DNA of 17,542 nucleotides from the NCBI GenBank assembly GCA_002688155.1, contig NZCH01000086.1, forward strand, positions 1 through 17,542. The letters run 5' to 3'. A model generated the notes under the pieces. That model was not told the origin of the DNA. It worked only from the letters and a program-made list of their open reading frames with translations, and searched no databases. The translations under genes and the position numbers were made by a program. Source of the DNA: Phycisphaerae bacterium. GTDB lineage: Bacteria; Planctomycetota; Phycisphaerae; Phycisphaerales; Phycisphaeraceae. Below, piece by piece: positions 8,380-16,625 of the stretch; the first letter of the stretch is position 1; every line of letters starts with the position of its first letter.

Positions 8380-10944
8380 ATGAAGAGGACCGCCGCCATC
8401 GCGCTGATCACCCTTGCCGCGCTGCTGCTGCTGGTGCTGTCCGTGCAGCCGCGGTTGAATTCGCGCGAGGCTTCGCGGCCGGGTGGCGGTGTGGGCACAA
8501 GCGGCGATGCCGATCAGCGTTCAGCGGCTAGCGCGAAGTCGGCGGTTGAGCAAGCGCCCGAGGTCGCTGCACCCGTGCACCCGCCACAGCAACTGGTTGA
8601 ACTGAATGTGTACCCGCGCGAAATCAACCTCACCACGCGGCGCGACTTTCAGTCGCTTGTCGTTCAGGCGCGGTTCGACGACGGCGTCACACGCGACGTT
8701 ACACATGACTCGACATTTGTTTTTGCCGAGCCCACACTGGTCGACTTTGACGAGCAGGTTGTGCATCCGTTGCTTGACGGCGAAACGACGCTGACTGTGA
8801 CCTATGGTGATCAAACCGTCGAATCATCCGTCACGGTCAAGAACGCGCAGGTCGACCGGCCGATCAGCTTCAAGCTCGACGTCATGCCCGTGTTCGCCCG
8901 AGCCGGGTGCAACACGGGCAGCTGTCACGGTTCAGCGCGCGGGCAGGATGGGTTCCATCTGTCGCTGTTCGGTTACGACCCCAACGGCGATTACCAGCGC
9001 TTGACGCGTCAACTGGCGGACCGGCGCATCAACCTGGCGATGCCGCAGGAGAGCCTGGTGATCGAAAAGGCGCTTGGCCGTGTGCCTCACACGGGCGGGA
9101 CGCGTTTCACCCAGGACACACCCTATTACGAAACGCTGATCCGCTGGCTCGATGCGGGTGTACCGCGCGACAGCGACGACGTCGCGAAGGTCGTCGCCGT
9201 GGATGTCATGCCGCCGTTCGTCGTCCTGCAGGGTAAAGGCGCACGCCAGCGCATGACGGTACGGGCGAAGTATTCCGACGGCACGGACCGTGACGTCACG
9301 GCGCTGGCTGTATTTTTGACGAACAACGACATGTCGGCGAAGGTCGACAATGTGGGCGTCATTACCGCGGGCCAGCGCGGTGAGGCGTTCGTCATGGCGC
9401 GGTTCGATACCCACGCCGTCGGGTCGCACATCATTGTCATCCCTGCAGACGCCGACACGACGCCCGCCGACATGCCCAATCGCAACTACATCGATGATCT
9501 GGTCAACAACAAGCTGCGCAAGCTGCGCATCACACCGTCGCCACGCTGCAGTGACGAAGTGTTCGTGCGCCGCGCATACCTGGATATCTGCGGCGTGCTG
9601 CCGACGGGCGAGGAATATGAGCAGTACATGGCCGACGAGTCACCGGACCGGCGCGACAAGCTCATCGACGAACTGCTTGACCGGAAGGAATTCGTCGAAT
9701 TATGGGTGATGAAGTGGGCCGAGTTGCTCCAGGTCCGCTCGGGTGAAATCAGCTATAAGGCGATGCTGCTTTACTACAACTGGCTGCAGGACCGCATCGC
9801 GAACAACGTGCCGATGAACGAGATCGTCAACGAACTGTTGTCGTCGGCCGGCGGCACGTTCAAGACGCCGGCGACGAACTATTACCAGCTTCAGCGCGAG
9901 ACACTGAAGGTCTCGGAGAATGTGGCGCAGGTTTTTGTCGGTGCGCGCATTCAGTGTGCGCAGTGCCACAACCATCCGTTCGACCGCTGGACGATGGACG
10001 ATTACTACAGCTTCGCCGCATTCTTCTCACAGATTGGTCGCAAGCAGGCCGAGGACATTCGTGAAACGATCGTGTTTGACTCGGGCAGCGGGGAGGTGGA
10101 GCACCCGGTTGGCGGGCGCGTGATGCCACCCAAATTTCTCGGCGCCGACACACCGGCGGATTTGCAGGGCAGGGGACGGCGCAAAGCGGTCGCCGACTGG
10201 CTTACCGCGTCGGACAACCCATATTTCTCACGCAACCTGGTCAACATTATGTGGGCGCACTTTTTCGGGCGCGGCATCATTGAGCCGGTCGACGATGTGC
10301 GCGTGAGCAACCCGGCGTCGAACCCGCAACTGCTCGACGCGCTCGCGACTCGCTTCGTCGAGTACGACTACGACCTGCGCACGCTCGTGCGAGATCTGTG
10401 CACGTCGGAAGCGTACCAGCGCTCGACGCAGACGACCCAGTCCAATGCCGGCGACGTCCGCAATTTCTCGCACGGTTCGATCCGCCGGCTGCGCGCCGAA
10501 ATCGTGCTCGACGCGATCAGCCAGGTCTCACACACAAAGAACAAGTTCAAAGGATTGCCGCTGGGCGCCCGTGCCGTGCAGATTTCCGACGGCGCGGTGA
10601 GCGACTATTTCCTCACCACCTTCGGCCGGGCGACGCGTCAGACCGTGTGCTCGTGCGAGGTCAAGATGGAGCCGAACCTGTCGCAGGCACTGCACCTGCT
10701 TAACGGGCCGACAGTGCACCAGAAGATTCAGGAGGGCGGCCTTGTCAAGCGGCTGCTTAACGAAGGGGAAACGCCACAGCAGATCATCGACCGACTTTAC
10801 GTCACATGCCTGACGCGTCACCCGACATCCGCCGAGAATGCGCGCGTGCTCGAATTGGTCAGCGCCCAGGAAGACAAGCACAAAGCGCTCAACGACGTGT
10901 TCTGGGCGGTACTTAACTCGAAGGAGTTCATATTCAATCACTGA
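8380..10944 (+). CDS. DUF1549/DUF1553 (PSCyt2/PSD1) protein with haem-binding-like motifs
   Basis: Exported 854-residue protein of the planctomycete cytochrome-associated type. The ATG at 8380 was chosen over the longer open frame from 8335. It is preceded by GGAAGG eight bases upstream and starts a clear signal anchor (MKRTAAIALITLAALLLLVL). Order of parts: a Big2-like domain near 75-160; a cytochrome-like segment with CNTGSCH at 177-183, a CX4CH spacing instead of CXXCH; a second Big2-like domain near 285-360; a DUF1549 domain from about 369 to 575 that contains a canonical CAQCH at 526-530; and a DUF1553 domain from about 610 to the end. The function of the DUF1549/DUF1553 pair is unproven; haem attachment is inferred from the motifs. 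It lies between the PPC gene and the cytochrome-WD40 gene with gaps of four and five bases, so the products probably form one extracytoplasmic system. Confidence 0.93.
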   Translation: MKRTAAIALITLAALLLLVLSVQPRLNSREASRPGGGVGTSGDADQRSAASAKSAVEQAPEVAAPVHPPQQLVELNVYPREINLTTRRDFQSLVVQARFDDGVTRDVTHDSTFVFAEPTLVDFDEQVVHPLLDGETTLTVTYGDQTVESSVTVKNAQVDRPISFKLDVMPVFARAGCNTGSCHGSARGQDGFHLSLFGYDPNGDYQRLTRQLADRRINLAMPQESLVIEKALGRVPHTGGTRFTQDTPYYETLIRWLDAGVPRDSDDVAKVVAVDVMPPFVVLQGKGARQRMTVRAKYSDGTDRDVTALAVFLTNNDMSAKVDNVGVITAGQRGEAFVMARFDTHAVGSHIIVIPADADTTPADMPNRNYIDDLVNNKLRKLRITPSPRCSDEVFVRRAYLDICGVLPTGEEYEQYMADESPDRRDKLIDELLDRKEFVELWVMKWAELLQVRSGEISYKAMLLYYNWLQDRIANNVPMNEIVNELLSSAGGTFKTPATNYYQLQRETLKVSENVAQVFVGARIQCAQCHNHPFDRWTMDDYYSFAAFFSQIGRKQAEDIRETIVFDSGSGEVEHPVGGRVMPPKFLGADTPADLQGRGRRKAVADWLTASDNPYFSRNLVNIMWAHFFGRGIIEPVDDVRVSNPASNPQLLDALATRFVEYDYDLRTLVRDLCTSEAYQRSTQTTQSNAGDVRNFSHGSIRRLRAEIVLDAISQVSHTKNKFKGLPLGARAVQISDGAVSDYFLTTFGRATRQTVCSCEVKMEPNLSQALHLLNGPTVHQKIQEGGLVKRLLNEGETPQQIIDRLYVTCLTRHPTSAENARVLELVSAQEDKHKALNDVFWAVLNSKEFIFNH

Positions 10945-10949
10945 CTGGT

Positions 10950-13940
10950 GTGTGCTGTTTGTTCGCCCGCAGGACTGACGGTGTGTCGCCCGCCGGGCCC
11001 GGGATCGCGATCGTGCTGATCGCGTTGCTGTCGCTACGCGCGCACGCGGCCGAGAAGATCACCTTCGGCGACCACATGGTCCCGCTGTTTGCGAAGCACT
11101 GCCTGAACTGCCACAACCAGGACAAGGTGGCGGGGAGTTTTGATCTTTCGTCATACAACGCGCTGATGGACGGGGTCAGCGGCAACGCGGTGGTTGTGCC
11201 GGGCGACCCGGACGCTAGCACGCTCTACAAGGTCGTCGCGCACACGGCCGAGCCGAAGATGCCCAAGGACCAGGCCAGGTTGGCCGACAAGGAAATCGAG
11301 CTGCTGCGCGCGTGGATCGCCGGCGGCCTGCTGGAGACGGACCAGTCCAAGGCGAAGATCGCCAATCGGCCGAAGGTTGATTTGGCACTGGGCGAAGTCG
11401 CATTCGGCAGGCCCGATGTCCCGCCGATGCCAGGAAGTGATCAACTGATCGAGCCAGTCGTGCACACGAAGCGCACCGGCGCGATCTTTGCCATGGCCGC
11501 GAATCCGTGGGCGCCACTCGTCGCGATCGGTGCGCAGAAGCAGATCCTGCTTTACAACACGGACACGTACGAACTTGCGGGCATTCTGCCGTTTCGTACG
11601 GGGTTCGCGTACGACCTGAAGTTCAGTGGCAACGGAAAACTTCTGATTGCCGGTGGCGGCAGGCCGGGGGCGCACGGTCACGCTGTCGTGTATGACATCA
11701 CGACGGGGCGAAAGGTGTTCGACGTTGGTAACGAGCCGCGCGCCGTGCTGGGCGCGGACATCAGTTCCGATCAATCGCAGATCGCCATCGGCTCGCCGAC
11801 CAAACTCGTCAAGGTGTACTCCACCATCGACGGCGAGTTGCTGTATGCACTGAAAAAGCACACGGACTGGGTGACGACCGTAGCGTACAGCCCGGACGCC
11901 GTGTTGCTTGCGACGGGCGATCGCGCAGGCGGGCTCGTCGTGTGGGAGACGTTCACCGGCCGCATCTTTTATACGCTCGGCGGACATGATGGCGCGGTGA
12001 CGTCGCTGACGTGGCGCGATGACTCGAACATCCTCGCCTCCGCGGGCAACGACGGGCAGGTTCGAATGTGGCGCATGGCTGATGGCAACCAGGTGCGCAA
12101 CTGGCAGGCGCACGACGGGGGAGTTACATCGATTGATTTCGATCACCAGGGTCGAATCGTTTCCGCCGGGCGCGATCGGACCGCCAAACTGTGGAAGCCC
12201 GATGGCGGCGGCATTCACACGTTTGAGGCATTCGATGAGCTGGCGCTGCAGGTAGCGATCACGCACAAAGATGGCAAGGTCATCGCCGGCGACTGGACGG
12301 GCGCGGTGCGGATTTGGAATGCCGGCGACGCCAAACGGCTTGCCGAATTGTCGTCCAACCCCCCCACGATCGCGATGCGGGTCGAAGAAGCGCAAGCACA
12401 GGTCGACGCCATCGAGCCCACGTACAACCAGCGCGTTGCGGAGTACGAAGCCGTCAAGGTTGACGCGCGCCGTTTCAACAGGCAACTCGTATCGCTGGAC
12501 GCGATCTTTGCCGACGCGTCATCGACGCTTACGAACACGTCCGCCCAGTTCACCGCCGCCCGGGAGGCCAAAGCCGACGCCGATGCGAAGATGAAGGTAC
12601 ATCGCGATGCGATTGCCGAGTTGATCCGCGTCGCGGCGGAGGCGAGGAAGACGGTTGACGACCTGAACGCTGCGATCGACAAGTCGCGCGACGATCGAGC
12701 GGCCCTGATCAAGGCATTGCCCGCGCGTCATGCGCTGGCGAAGCAGCTTCGAGAAAGCGCTGCCGCCGCCCAGGCTGTCGCGCAAATGCCGCCCGAAGAT
12801 GAGTCGCTCGATGAAGCGGCGAAACATGCCGCAGCTGCCGCCGACAATGCCGAGGCGTCGGTTACGCACATGACCCGGACGATTGAATCTCTCGCTGCCC
12901 GGACCGTCGAACTGACCGAGCAGCACGGCTCCGCGCTTGTCGTGATGAAACAGGCGGACGCTGACGCAGTCGCGAAGCAGAAGCAGGTTGATCAGCACAT
13001 GGCCGTCGTCTCCGAAGTGAGCCGGCATTTGGATGTGGTCATGGTGGACCGAACCAAGGCCAGGGCCAAAGCCGAAGCGGCGGGGGAAATCCTCAAAGCC
13101 AAGCAGGTCGAGGCAGAGCCTGCTTTGATCAAAGCCGCGAAAGCGAAGAAGGCGCTCGATGAAGCCGCCTCGCAGTTCGATGCCGCGACCAGCCGTGTGA
13201 ACCAGCTCAATGCCGGGTTGGTTTATGCACGGCTGTATGAATCGCGCGATGCACTCGACGTGACACAGCGCGAGGTCGATGAGGCGCAGTTGGCGCAATT
13301 GCAGACCGAGCAGATGAAGGCGCAGGTCGACGATCAACTCATGACAGCGCGCGAGGAATACAGGCAGTCGAAACAGGCGGCCAAGACCACGGGCGAGGCG
13401 CTCGCGAAGGCGCATGAGGTCTGCAATGTGGCCGCCTCAGCTCGCGACGCCGCGAAGACGACGGTCGCGTCCATGCAAGAGGCGGTGGGTCAAGCGAACA
13501 CCGCCGTAGAGCAGGCGCAGAACACCGCGAACGGCATGTCCGATGACGAGGCGGCTGCCCAGACGCTGGCGGTCGCGCAGCAGGCACTCGAATCGCACAA
13601 CAAGTCATTGTCCGACGCGCAGGCAGTGGTGTCGGAACAGCAAGAGCTCGTCAAGACAGCTGAGGCTGCGCGCGACGAAGCGATCAAATCCCGCGACACC
13701 GCGAAGGTCGCTGTCGATGCCCTTGCCTCGAAGGTCAAAAAGTTGCGCGCCAAGTCGCGCAAGGCGCAGACGAACGTCAAATCACTGCGCAACGCCCGGA
13801 CTGTCGCGGCCAACACGCTGGCGAAGCAGCAGGCAATCGTCGAGGCGCTGACGGCCGAGTATGAAAAGGCCAAACGTGGTGGTGCGGAAAGTGATGATTC
13901 GTCCGGGCCAATCGATCACCAATCGGCGGATTCTATTTAA
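10950..13940 (+). CDS. Cytochrome c (PSCyt1)-WD40-coiled-coil fusion protein
   Basis: Exported 996-residue protein, last gene of the operon. The GTG at 10950 follows the previous stop by five bases and gives a signal peptide with a basic start (FARR) before the core IAIVLIALLSL. A GTG at 10983 with AGGA eight bases upstream is an alternative start. A PSCyt1-type cytochrome domain has haem motif CLNCH at 51-55 and a possible axial Met104 in PKMP. Residues about 172-465 form a WD40 propeller with blades such as VRMWRMADG and AKLWKPDGG. From about 470 to 975 the chain is rich in Ala, Lys, Glu, Asp and Gln with heptad spacing and almost no Pro, a long helical coiled coil. The tail is short and acidic (ESDDSSGP). 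The layout suggests a haem head and protein-binding propeller on a rod. The partner is not known. Confidence 0.9.
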   Translation: MCCLFARRTDGVSPAGPGIAIVLIALLSLRAHAAEKITFGDHMVPLFAKHCLNCHNQDKVAGSFDLSSYNALMDGVSGNAVVVPGDPDASTLYKVVAHTAEPKMPKDQARLADKEIELLRAWIAGGLLETDQSKAKIANRPKVDLALGEVAFGRPDVPPMPGSDQLIEPVVHTKRTGAIFAMAANPWAPLVAIGAQKQILLYNTDTYELAGILPFRTGFAYDLKFSGNGKLLIAGGGRPGAHGHAVVYDITTGRKVFDVGNEPRAVLGADISSDQSQIAIGSPTKLVKVYSTIDGELLYALKKHTDWVTTVAYSPDAVLLATGDRAGGLVVWETFTGRIFYTLGGHDGAVTSLTWRDDSNILASAGNDGQVRMWRMADGNQVRNWQAHDGGVTSIDFDHQGRIVSAGRDRTAKLWKPDGGGIHTFEAFDELALQVAITHKDGKVIAGDWTGAVRIWNAGDAKRLAELSSNPPTIAMRVEEAQAQVDAIEPTYNQRVAEYEAVKVDARRFNRQLVSLDAIFADASSTLTNTSAQFTAAREAKADADAKMKVHRDAIAELIRVAAEARKTVDDLNAAIDKSRDDRAALIKALPARHALAKQLRESAAAAQAVAQMPPEDESLDEAAKHAAAAADNAEASVTHMTRTIESLAARTVELTEQHGSALVVMKQADADAVAKQKQVDQHMAVVSEVSRHLDVVMVDRTKARAKAEAAGEILKAKQVEAEPALIKAAKAKKALDEAASQFDAATSRVNQLNAGLVYARLYESRDALDVTQREVDEAQLAQLQTEQMKAQVDDQLMTAREEYRQSKQAAKTTGEALAKAHEVCNVAASARDAAKTTVASMQEAVGQANTAVEQAQNTANGMSDDEAAAQTLAVAQQALESHNKSLSDAQAVVSEQQELVKTAEAARDEAIKSRDTAKVAVDALASKVKKLRAKSRKAQTNVKSLRNARTVAANTLAKQQAIVEALTAEYEKAKRGGAESDDSSGPIDHQSADSI

Positions 13941-13943
13941 CAA

Positions 13944-14185
13944 TCACTTGCATCTGTCTCTTTGCGACACTGACTCTGATGAACGCGTGGCGTTGATGTC
14001 GATGACCGTGTGTTCGATCGGATCGAACACCGGTGCGACGCCTGCGGTATCCGCGCCGCCCATTTCCCCTCATGCCCGGGCCGAATCACCGGGTTGTGCA
14101 GGTGAAACGTCAGCGGATGTACGGTGCGCTTCAGGTTCGCCGCCGATTCGATGTCAATTCCGCCGGGAAAAATATTTCGGGGCAT
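13944..14185 (-). pseudogene. Possible frameshifted remnant of a minus-strand gene
   Basis: Two adjoining minus-strand frames show codon use like that of real genes here. The first starts at ATG 14185 (MPRNIFPGGIDIESAANLKR) and continues through LHNPVIRPGHEGK. Of its 34 codons from GGA (about 14161) on, 25 end in G or C. Near 14063 the coding look moves to another frame: ATG 14063, preceded by GAGGGGAA, reads MGGADTAGVAPVFDPIEHTV and stops at 13944, with 20 of 28 codons ending in G or C. One indel would join them. I recognise no family. Alternatives are one or two small real genes, or chance in GC-rich DNA. Confidence 0.25.
14010..14030. repeat. Near-perfect 21-base inverted repeat
   Basis: GTGTTCGATC at 14010-14019 is followed by one central G and then its exact reverse complement GATCGAACAC at 14021-14030. 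The symmetry extends by three more pairs (CCG at 14006-14008 with CGG at 14031-14033) if T14009 is bulged. It lies 70 bases after the stop of the cytochrome-WD40 gene and about 385 bases before the oxidoreductase. It could be an operator for a dimeric repressor, or an RNA hairpin (eight-base stem, five-base loop) at the operon end. No T-run follows, so it is not a standard intrinsic terminator. Confidence 0.6.
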
Positions 14186-14367
14186 CCGGCTACCTTTGAA
14201 TGGCGCCTTGTGGTTCGATGAGGCCGCACGCTCGCGTTGCAATGCGATTAACCACGAATGACGAAGCGCCCAATGATAAAAGAATGTCCGAATCCGACTG
14301 ATTCTTCCCGGGTAACATATCTCGCTGACTGCGTGATTCATCATTCACGGTAACGCGCTGTACCATA

Positions 14368-14396
14368 TTGCCCGGCCATTAGTTCATTGATATTGT
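14368..14396 (+). promoter_or_regulatory. Possible promoter of the Gfo/Idh/MocA oxidoreductase gene
   Basis: TTGCCC at 14368-14373 and TATTGT at 14391-14396 are separated by 17 bases and each matches the sigma70 consensus in four of six positions. The start point would be near 14403, only about 13 bases before the ATG, which would place AGGGA (14401-14405) at the very 5' end of the mRNA. The rest of the gap, from about 14186 to 14367, shows nothing I can name. Confidence 0.3.
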
Positions 14397-14415
14397 CCAA
14401 AGGGAACGCAGACTC

Positions 14416-15474
14416 ATGTCAACAAAGAAGATCGGCATCGGCATCGTGGGCCTCGGCCGCGCGGGTTGGGGCATTCACGTTCAGGACACGCGCCGCCGGC
14501 GGGATTACCGCATTGTCGCTGTCGCGGACCCGTTGCCCGAGCGCCGTGCCCAGGCAGAGCGTGAACTACGCTGCCGGTCATATGAGTCTCTGTCGCAATT
14601 GCTCAAAGACACCGAAATCGAACTGGTCACGATCGCCACGCCTTCCGCTGCGCACGGTCCGGACGCAAAGAAAGCACTGCGCGCCGGCAGGCACGTGGTC
14701 GTCGAGAAACCCATGGCGGTGACCGTTCGTGAGGCGGACAGCATGATCGCCGCTGCGAAAAAGGCACGGCGGAAGCTGTTCGTGCACCAGAACTATCGAT
14801 TCGATCGCAACTACACCTACCTGAAAGGTGTCGTCGATTCAGGCATCATCGGCAAGTTGTTTGCCATCCAACTGCACATGCCCGCATTCACGCGGCGATA
14901 TGACTGGCAGACGCTTGCCAAAAACGGCGGTGGCGTGCTGAACAACACCGGGCCGCACTATGTTGATCAGATCATCAACCTGCTCGGATCGCCTGTGGTC
15001 GAAGTGATGGGCGACCTGCAGCGGATCGCCTCGGCGGGCGACGTCGAGGATCACGTCGCCGCGTTCCTTCGCGCCAGGAATGGTTGCACCGCGCAAATGA
15101 CCATATCCAGCGCGCAGAACATCACGCCAATGCCACCGTATCGCTGGGTGCTGTGTGGATCGCATGGTACGTGCATGGCCAATCATGAGAGTTCGACGAT
15201 CAATTACTTTCACCCGAACAAAGTCAAGCCGCTCAAGGCGATCGATGGCCCGGTCATGTCGCGAGCATACGAGCACAACGATCTACCCTGGCGAACCAAG
15301 ACGGTCAAAGCGGTGGGCCCGAACGTCGGAAACTTCTATGACAATGTGCACGCCGTACTGCGCAATCGTGCGAAGTTGCACGTTACGCCCGAGTCGGCTC
15401 GCGAAATCATTCGCGTGATCGCAATGATCCGCAAAGGCACGGATTTCCCGGGCAGAGCGATTGCGAAGCGGTAA
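14416..15474 (+). CDS. Gfo/Idh/MocA family NAD(P)-dependent oxidoreductase
   Basis: Cytoplasmic 352-residue dehydrogenase. The family oxidises or reduces sugars, inositols and related polyols, or tetrapyrroles, with NAD(P). An N-terminal Rossmann fold opens with IGIGIVGLGRAG, placing the dinucleotide-binding glycines at the start. The family motif EKPMA (Glu97-Lys98-Pro99) carries the conserved lysine, and GPHYVDQ gives His181 and Asp184, the usual catalytic histidine position. HQNYRFDRN near 117-125 is also typical. Length fits the family (about 330-400). There is no signal peptide, unlike the many Tat-exported relatives in planctomycetes. ATG at 14416 has AGGGA ten bases upstream. The gene stands alone, convergent with the phosphopantetheinyl transferase, so its substrate cannot be inferred from context. 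Confidence 0.93.
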   Translation: MSTKKIGIGIVGLGRAGWGIHVQDTRRRRDYRIVAVADPLPERRAQAERELRCRSYESLSQLLKDTEIELVTIATPSAAHGPDAKKALRAGRHVVVEKPMAVTVREADSMIAAAKKARRKLFVHQNYRFDRNYTYLKGVVDSGIIGKLFAIQLHMPAFTRRYDWQTLAKNGGGVLNNTGPHYVDQIINLLGSPVVEVMGDLQRIASAGDVEDHVAAFLRARNGCTAQMTISSAQNITPMPPYRWVLCGSHGTCMANHESSTINYFHPNKVKPLKAIDGPVMSRAYEHNDLPWRTKTVKAVGPNVGNFYDNVHAVLRNRAKLHVTPESAREIIRVIAMIRKGTDFPGRAIAKR

Positions 15475-15536
15475 TTCCCCGCGGAACGCGCGTCTCGCCA
15501 ACACGCGGTCAATACCCCTGCACCGCGGCATCAGTG

Positions 15537-15553
15537 GCCGGTGTGTGACCGGC
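15537..15553. other. Hairpin in the convergent gap 15475-15639
   Basis: GCCGGT at 15537-15542 and ACCGGC at 15548-15553 form a perfect six-base stem with loop GTGTG, 63 bases after the oxidoreductase stop. No T-run flanks it on either side, so it is at best a factor-assisted 3' end shared by two converging genes. Nothing else is visible in this 165-base gap. Confidence 0.3.
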
Positions 15554-15639
15554 AGTATGTGCGCGCAACCGTTTCGGACCGCCGCGTCGTCGATTGCCAG
15601 CCAGGTGGTCATAAATGAGTGAGGCGGGGTCGCATCGAA

Positions 15640-16407
15640 TCAGCCGAAAACGCAGGCTGCGTCGAGGTCGAACATCTGAAGCGTTTGAATTGCGCCACGT
15701 ACGGCCAGCGTCGTCACGTAATCATCGTCACTGGACAATTCCCGAATAGTCCACCGGTTGACGGCATCGTTGTCCAGTTGCACGAGCCGGGTTGGCGCAT
15801 TGACAGGGCAACTGACTTGCGCTGACGCCAGTCCGCCGGCCACTCCCAGGCCGCGTGCTTTGAGCACGGCTTCTTTGGCCGTCCAGCCACGCAGGAACTG
15901 CCGCGCCCGGACGGCGGACGCATCGCCGGGAGCGCCCGTGAACATTGATTGATATTCGGACGTGCTGAAATATCGACGCGCCAGCCGGTCGAACGGCCGC
16001 TCCTGGTGCAGGTGCTCGACGTCGATCCCGATCAGTCGGCCGGCGGTGCACGCGATCAGTGCCAGTTCATGGCTGTGGCTGATGTTGAAACGCACCTGGC
16101 ACGTCGACTCACCTGGTTCGGTTGCGTCAAGCAGTGGCTGGCCCAGTGGTCCATAGGTGATCGGCACGTCATTGGGCGCCATCGCAAGGTAACCGGCCAG
16201 CACACGTCGCAGGCAGACGCGCGTCTGAATGAATTGTCGCCGGCGCTCATCGCGGCGAAGCCGCTGCGCGGACCGGCGCTCCTGATCGGACAGCGTTTCA
16301 TACAGGTACTGCGCGGGCTCACAGCCTGTCGCGCGGATGCGCCACACATGCACCATATCGGCGCCTGCGACGAGAGCGCCTGCGATGTTTGCCTCGGTAT
16401 GTCGCAC
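15640..16407 (-). CDS. 4'-phosphopantetheinyl transferase, Sfp type
   Basis: Transfers the phosphopantetheine arm of coenzyme A to a serine of acyl- or peptidyl-carrier proteins, activating fatty acid, polyketide or non-ribosomal peptide assembly in the cytoplasm. The 255 residues fit the Sfp/EntD/HetI group rather than short AcpS. Motifs are in order: VHVWRI at 19-24, PLGQP near 87-91, FNISHS at 107-112, GIDVE at 127-131 (Mg-binding Asp129 and Glu131) and WTAKEAVLKARG at 175-186 (Lys178-Glu179). The GTG at 16407 was chosen because relatives usually carry several residues before the VHVW strand. ATG at 16356 would give 238 residues and is also possible. No strong ribosome binding site precedes either. 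No carrier protein or synthase gene lies in the window. Confidence 0.92.
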   Translation of the reverse strand: MRHTEANIAGALVAGADMVHVWRIRATGCEPAQYLYETLSDQERRSAQRLRRDERRRQFIQTRVCLRRVLAGYLAMAPNDVPITYGPLGQPLLDATEPGESTCQVRFNISHSHELALIACTAGRLIGIDVEHLHQERPFDRLARRYFSTSEYQSMFTGAPGDASAVRARQFLRGWTAKEAVLKARGLGVAGGLASAQVSCPVNAPTRLVQLDNDAVNRWTIRELSSDDDYVTTLAVRGAIQTLQMFDLDAACVFG

Positions 16408-16590
16408 TGTTCAGTTCAGCATGTTGGTGGTCAAACAGGTTTGGCACTTCCTGGCAATCGCCGGACTTGGTCAGACGCCGACATTGCAGACATTATCAGA
16501 CGGGCGGCTGCCGCTGCCGATTGTGCGATCTGATCGTGCGGTGTCCCGCGTGCACGGTGCGTGCGGGCACCGGTTCGGCGGGCATATGCA

Positions 16591-16619
16591 TTGTAACAAC
16601 TTGTTAAAACTGGTTTTAT
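16591..16619 (+). promoter_or_regulatory. Sigma70-like promoter with extended -10 before the noncoding region
   Basis: TTGTAA at 16591-16596, a 17-base spacer, and TTTTAT at 16614-16619, with TG one base before the -10 (TGGTTTTAT, an extended -10). Both hexamers match in four of six positions. The start would be near 16626. On the other strand TACAAT (plus-strand bases 16590-16595) matches a -10 in five of six positions and overlaps this -35. It could serve the phosphopantetheinyl transferase, though no good -35 goes with it. The 16408-16590 stretch otherwise shows no gene I trust. Confidence 0.5.
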
Positions 16620-16625
16620 GCTGAC

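Noticed and set aside
11151..12485. 444-codon open frame on the minus strand
   Set aside because: It lies wholly antisense to the cytochrome-WD40 gene, whose domains are clear. Its product is rich in Arg, His and Val without any motif, as expected for a mirror frame in high-GC coding DNA.
12519..13415. 298-codon minus-strand open frame
   Set aside because: Antisense to the coiled-coil segment. Its Leu/Arg-rich composition follows from the Ala/Lys/Glu codons opposite.
14281..14305. AGAAT/ATTCT inverted repeat before the oxidoreductase gene
   Set aside because: A weak AT stem with a 15-base loop, with no gene on the strand where a T-rich tail would make it a terminator.
16389..16607. 72-codon plus-strand frame with several cysteines
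   Set aside because: It starts inside the transferase gene on the opposite strand. The CXC and CPAC spacing matches no zinc-finger family I know, and other frames have similar GC at third positions.
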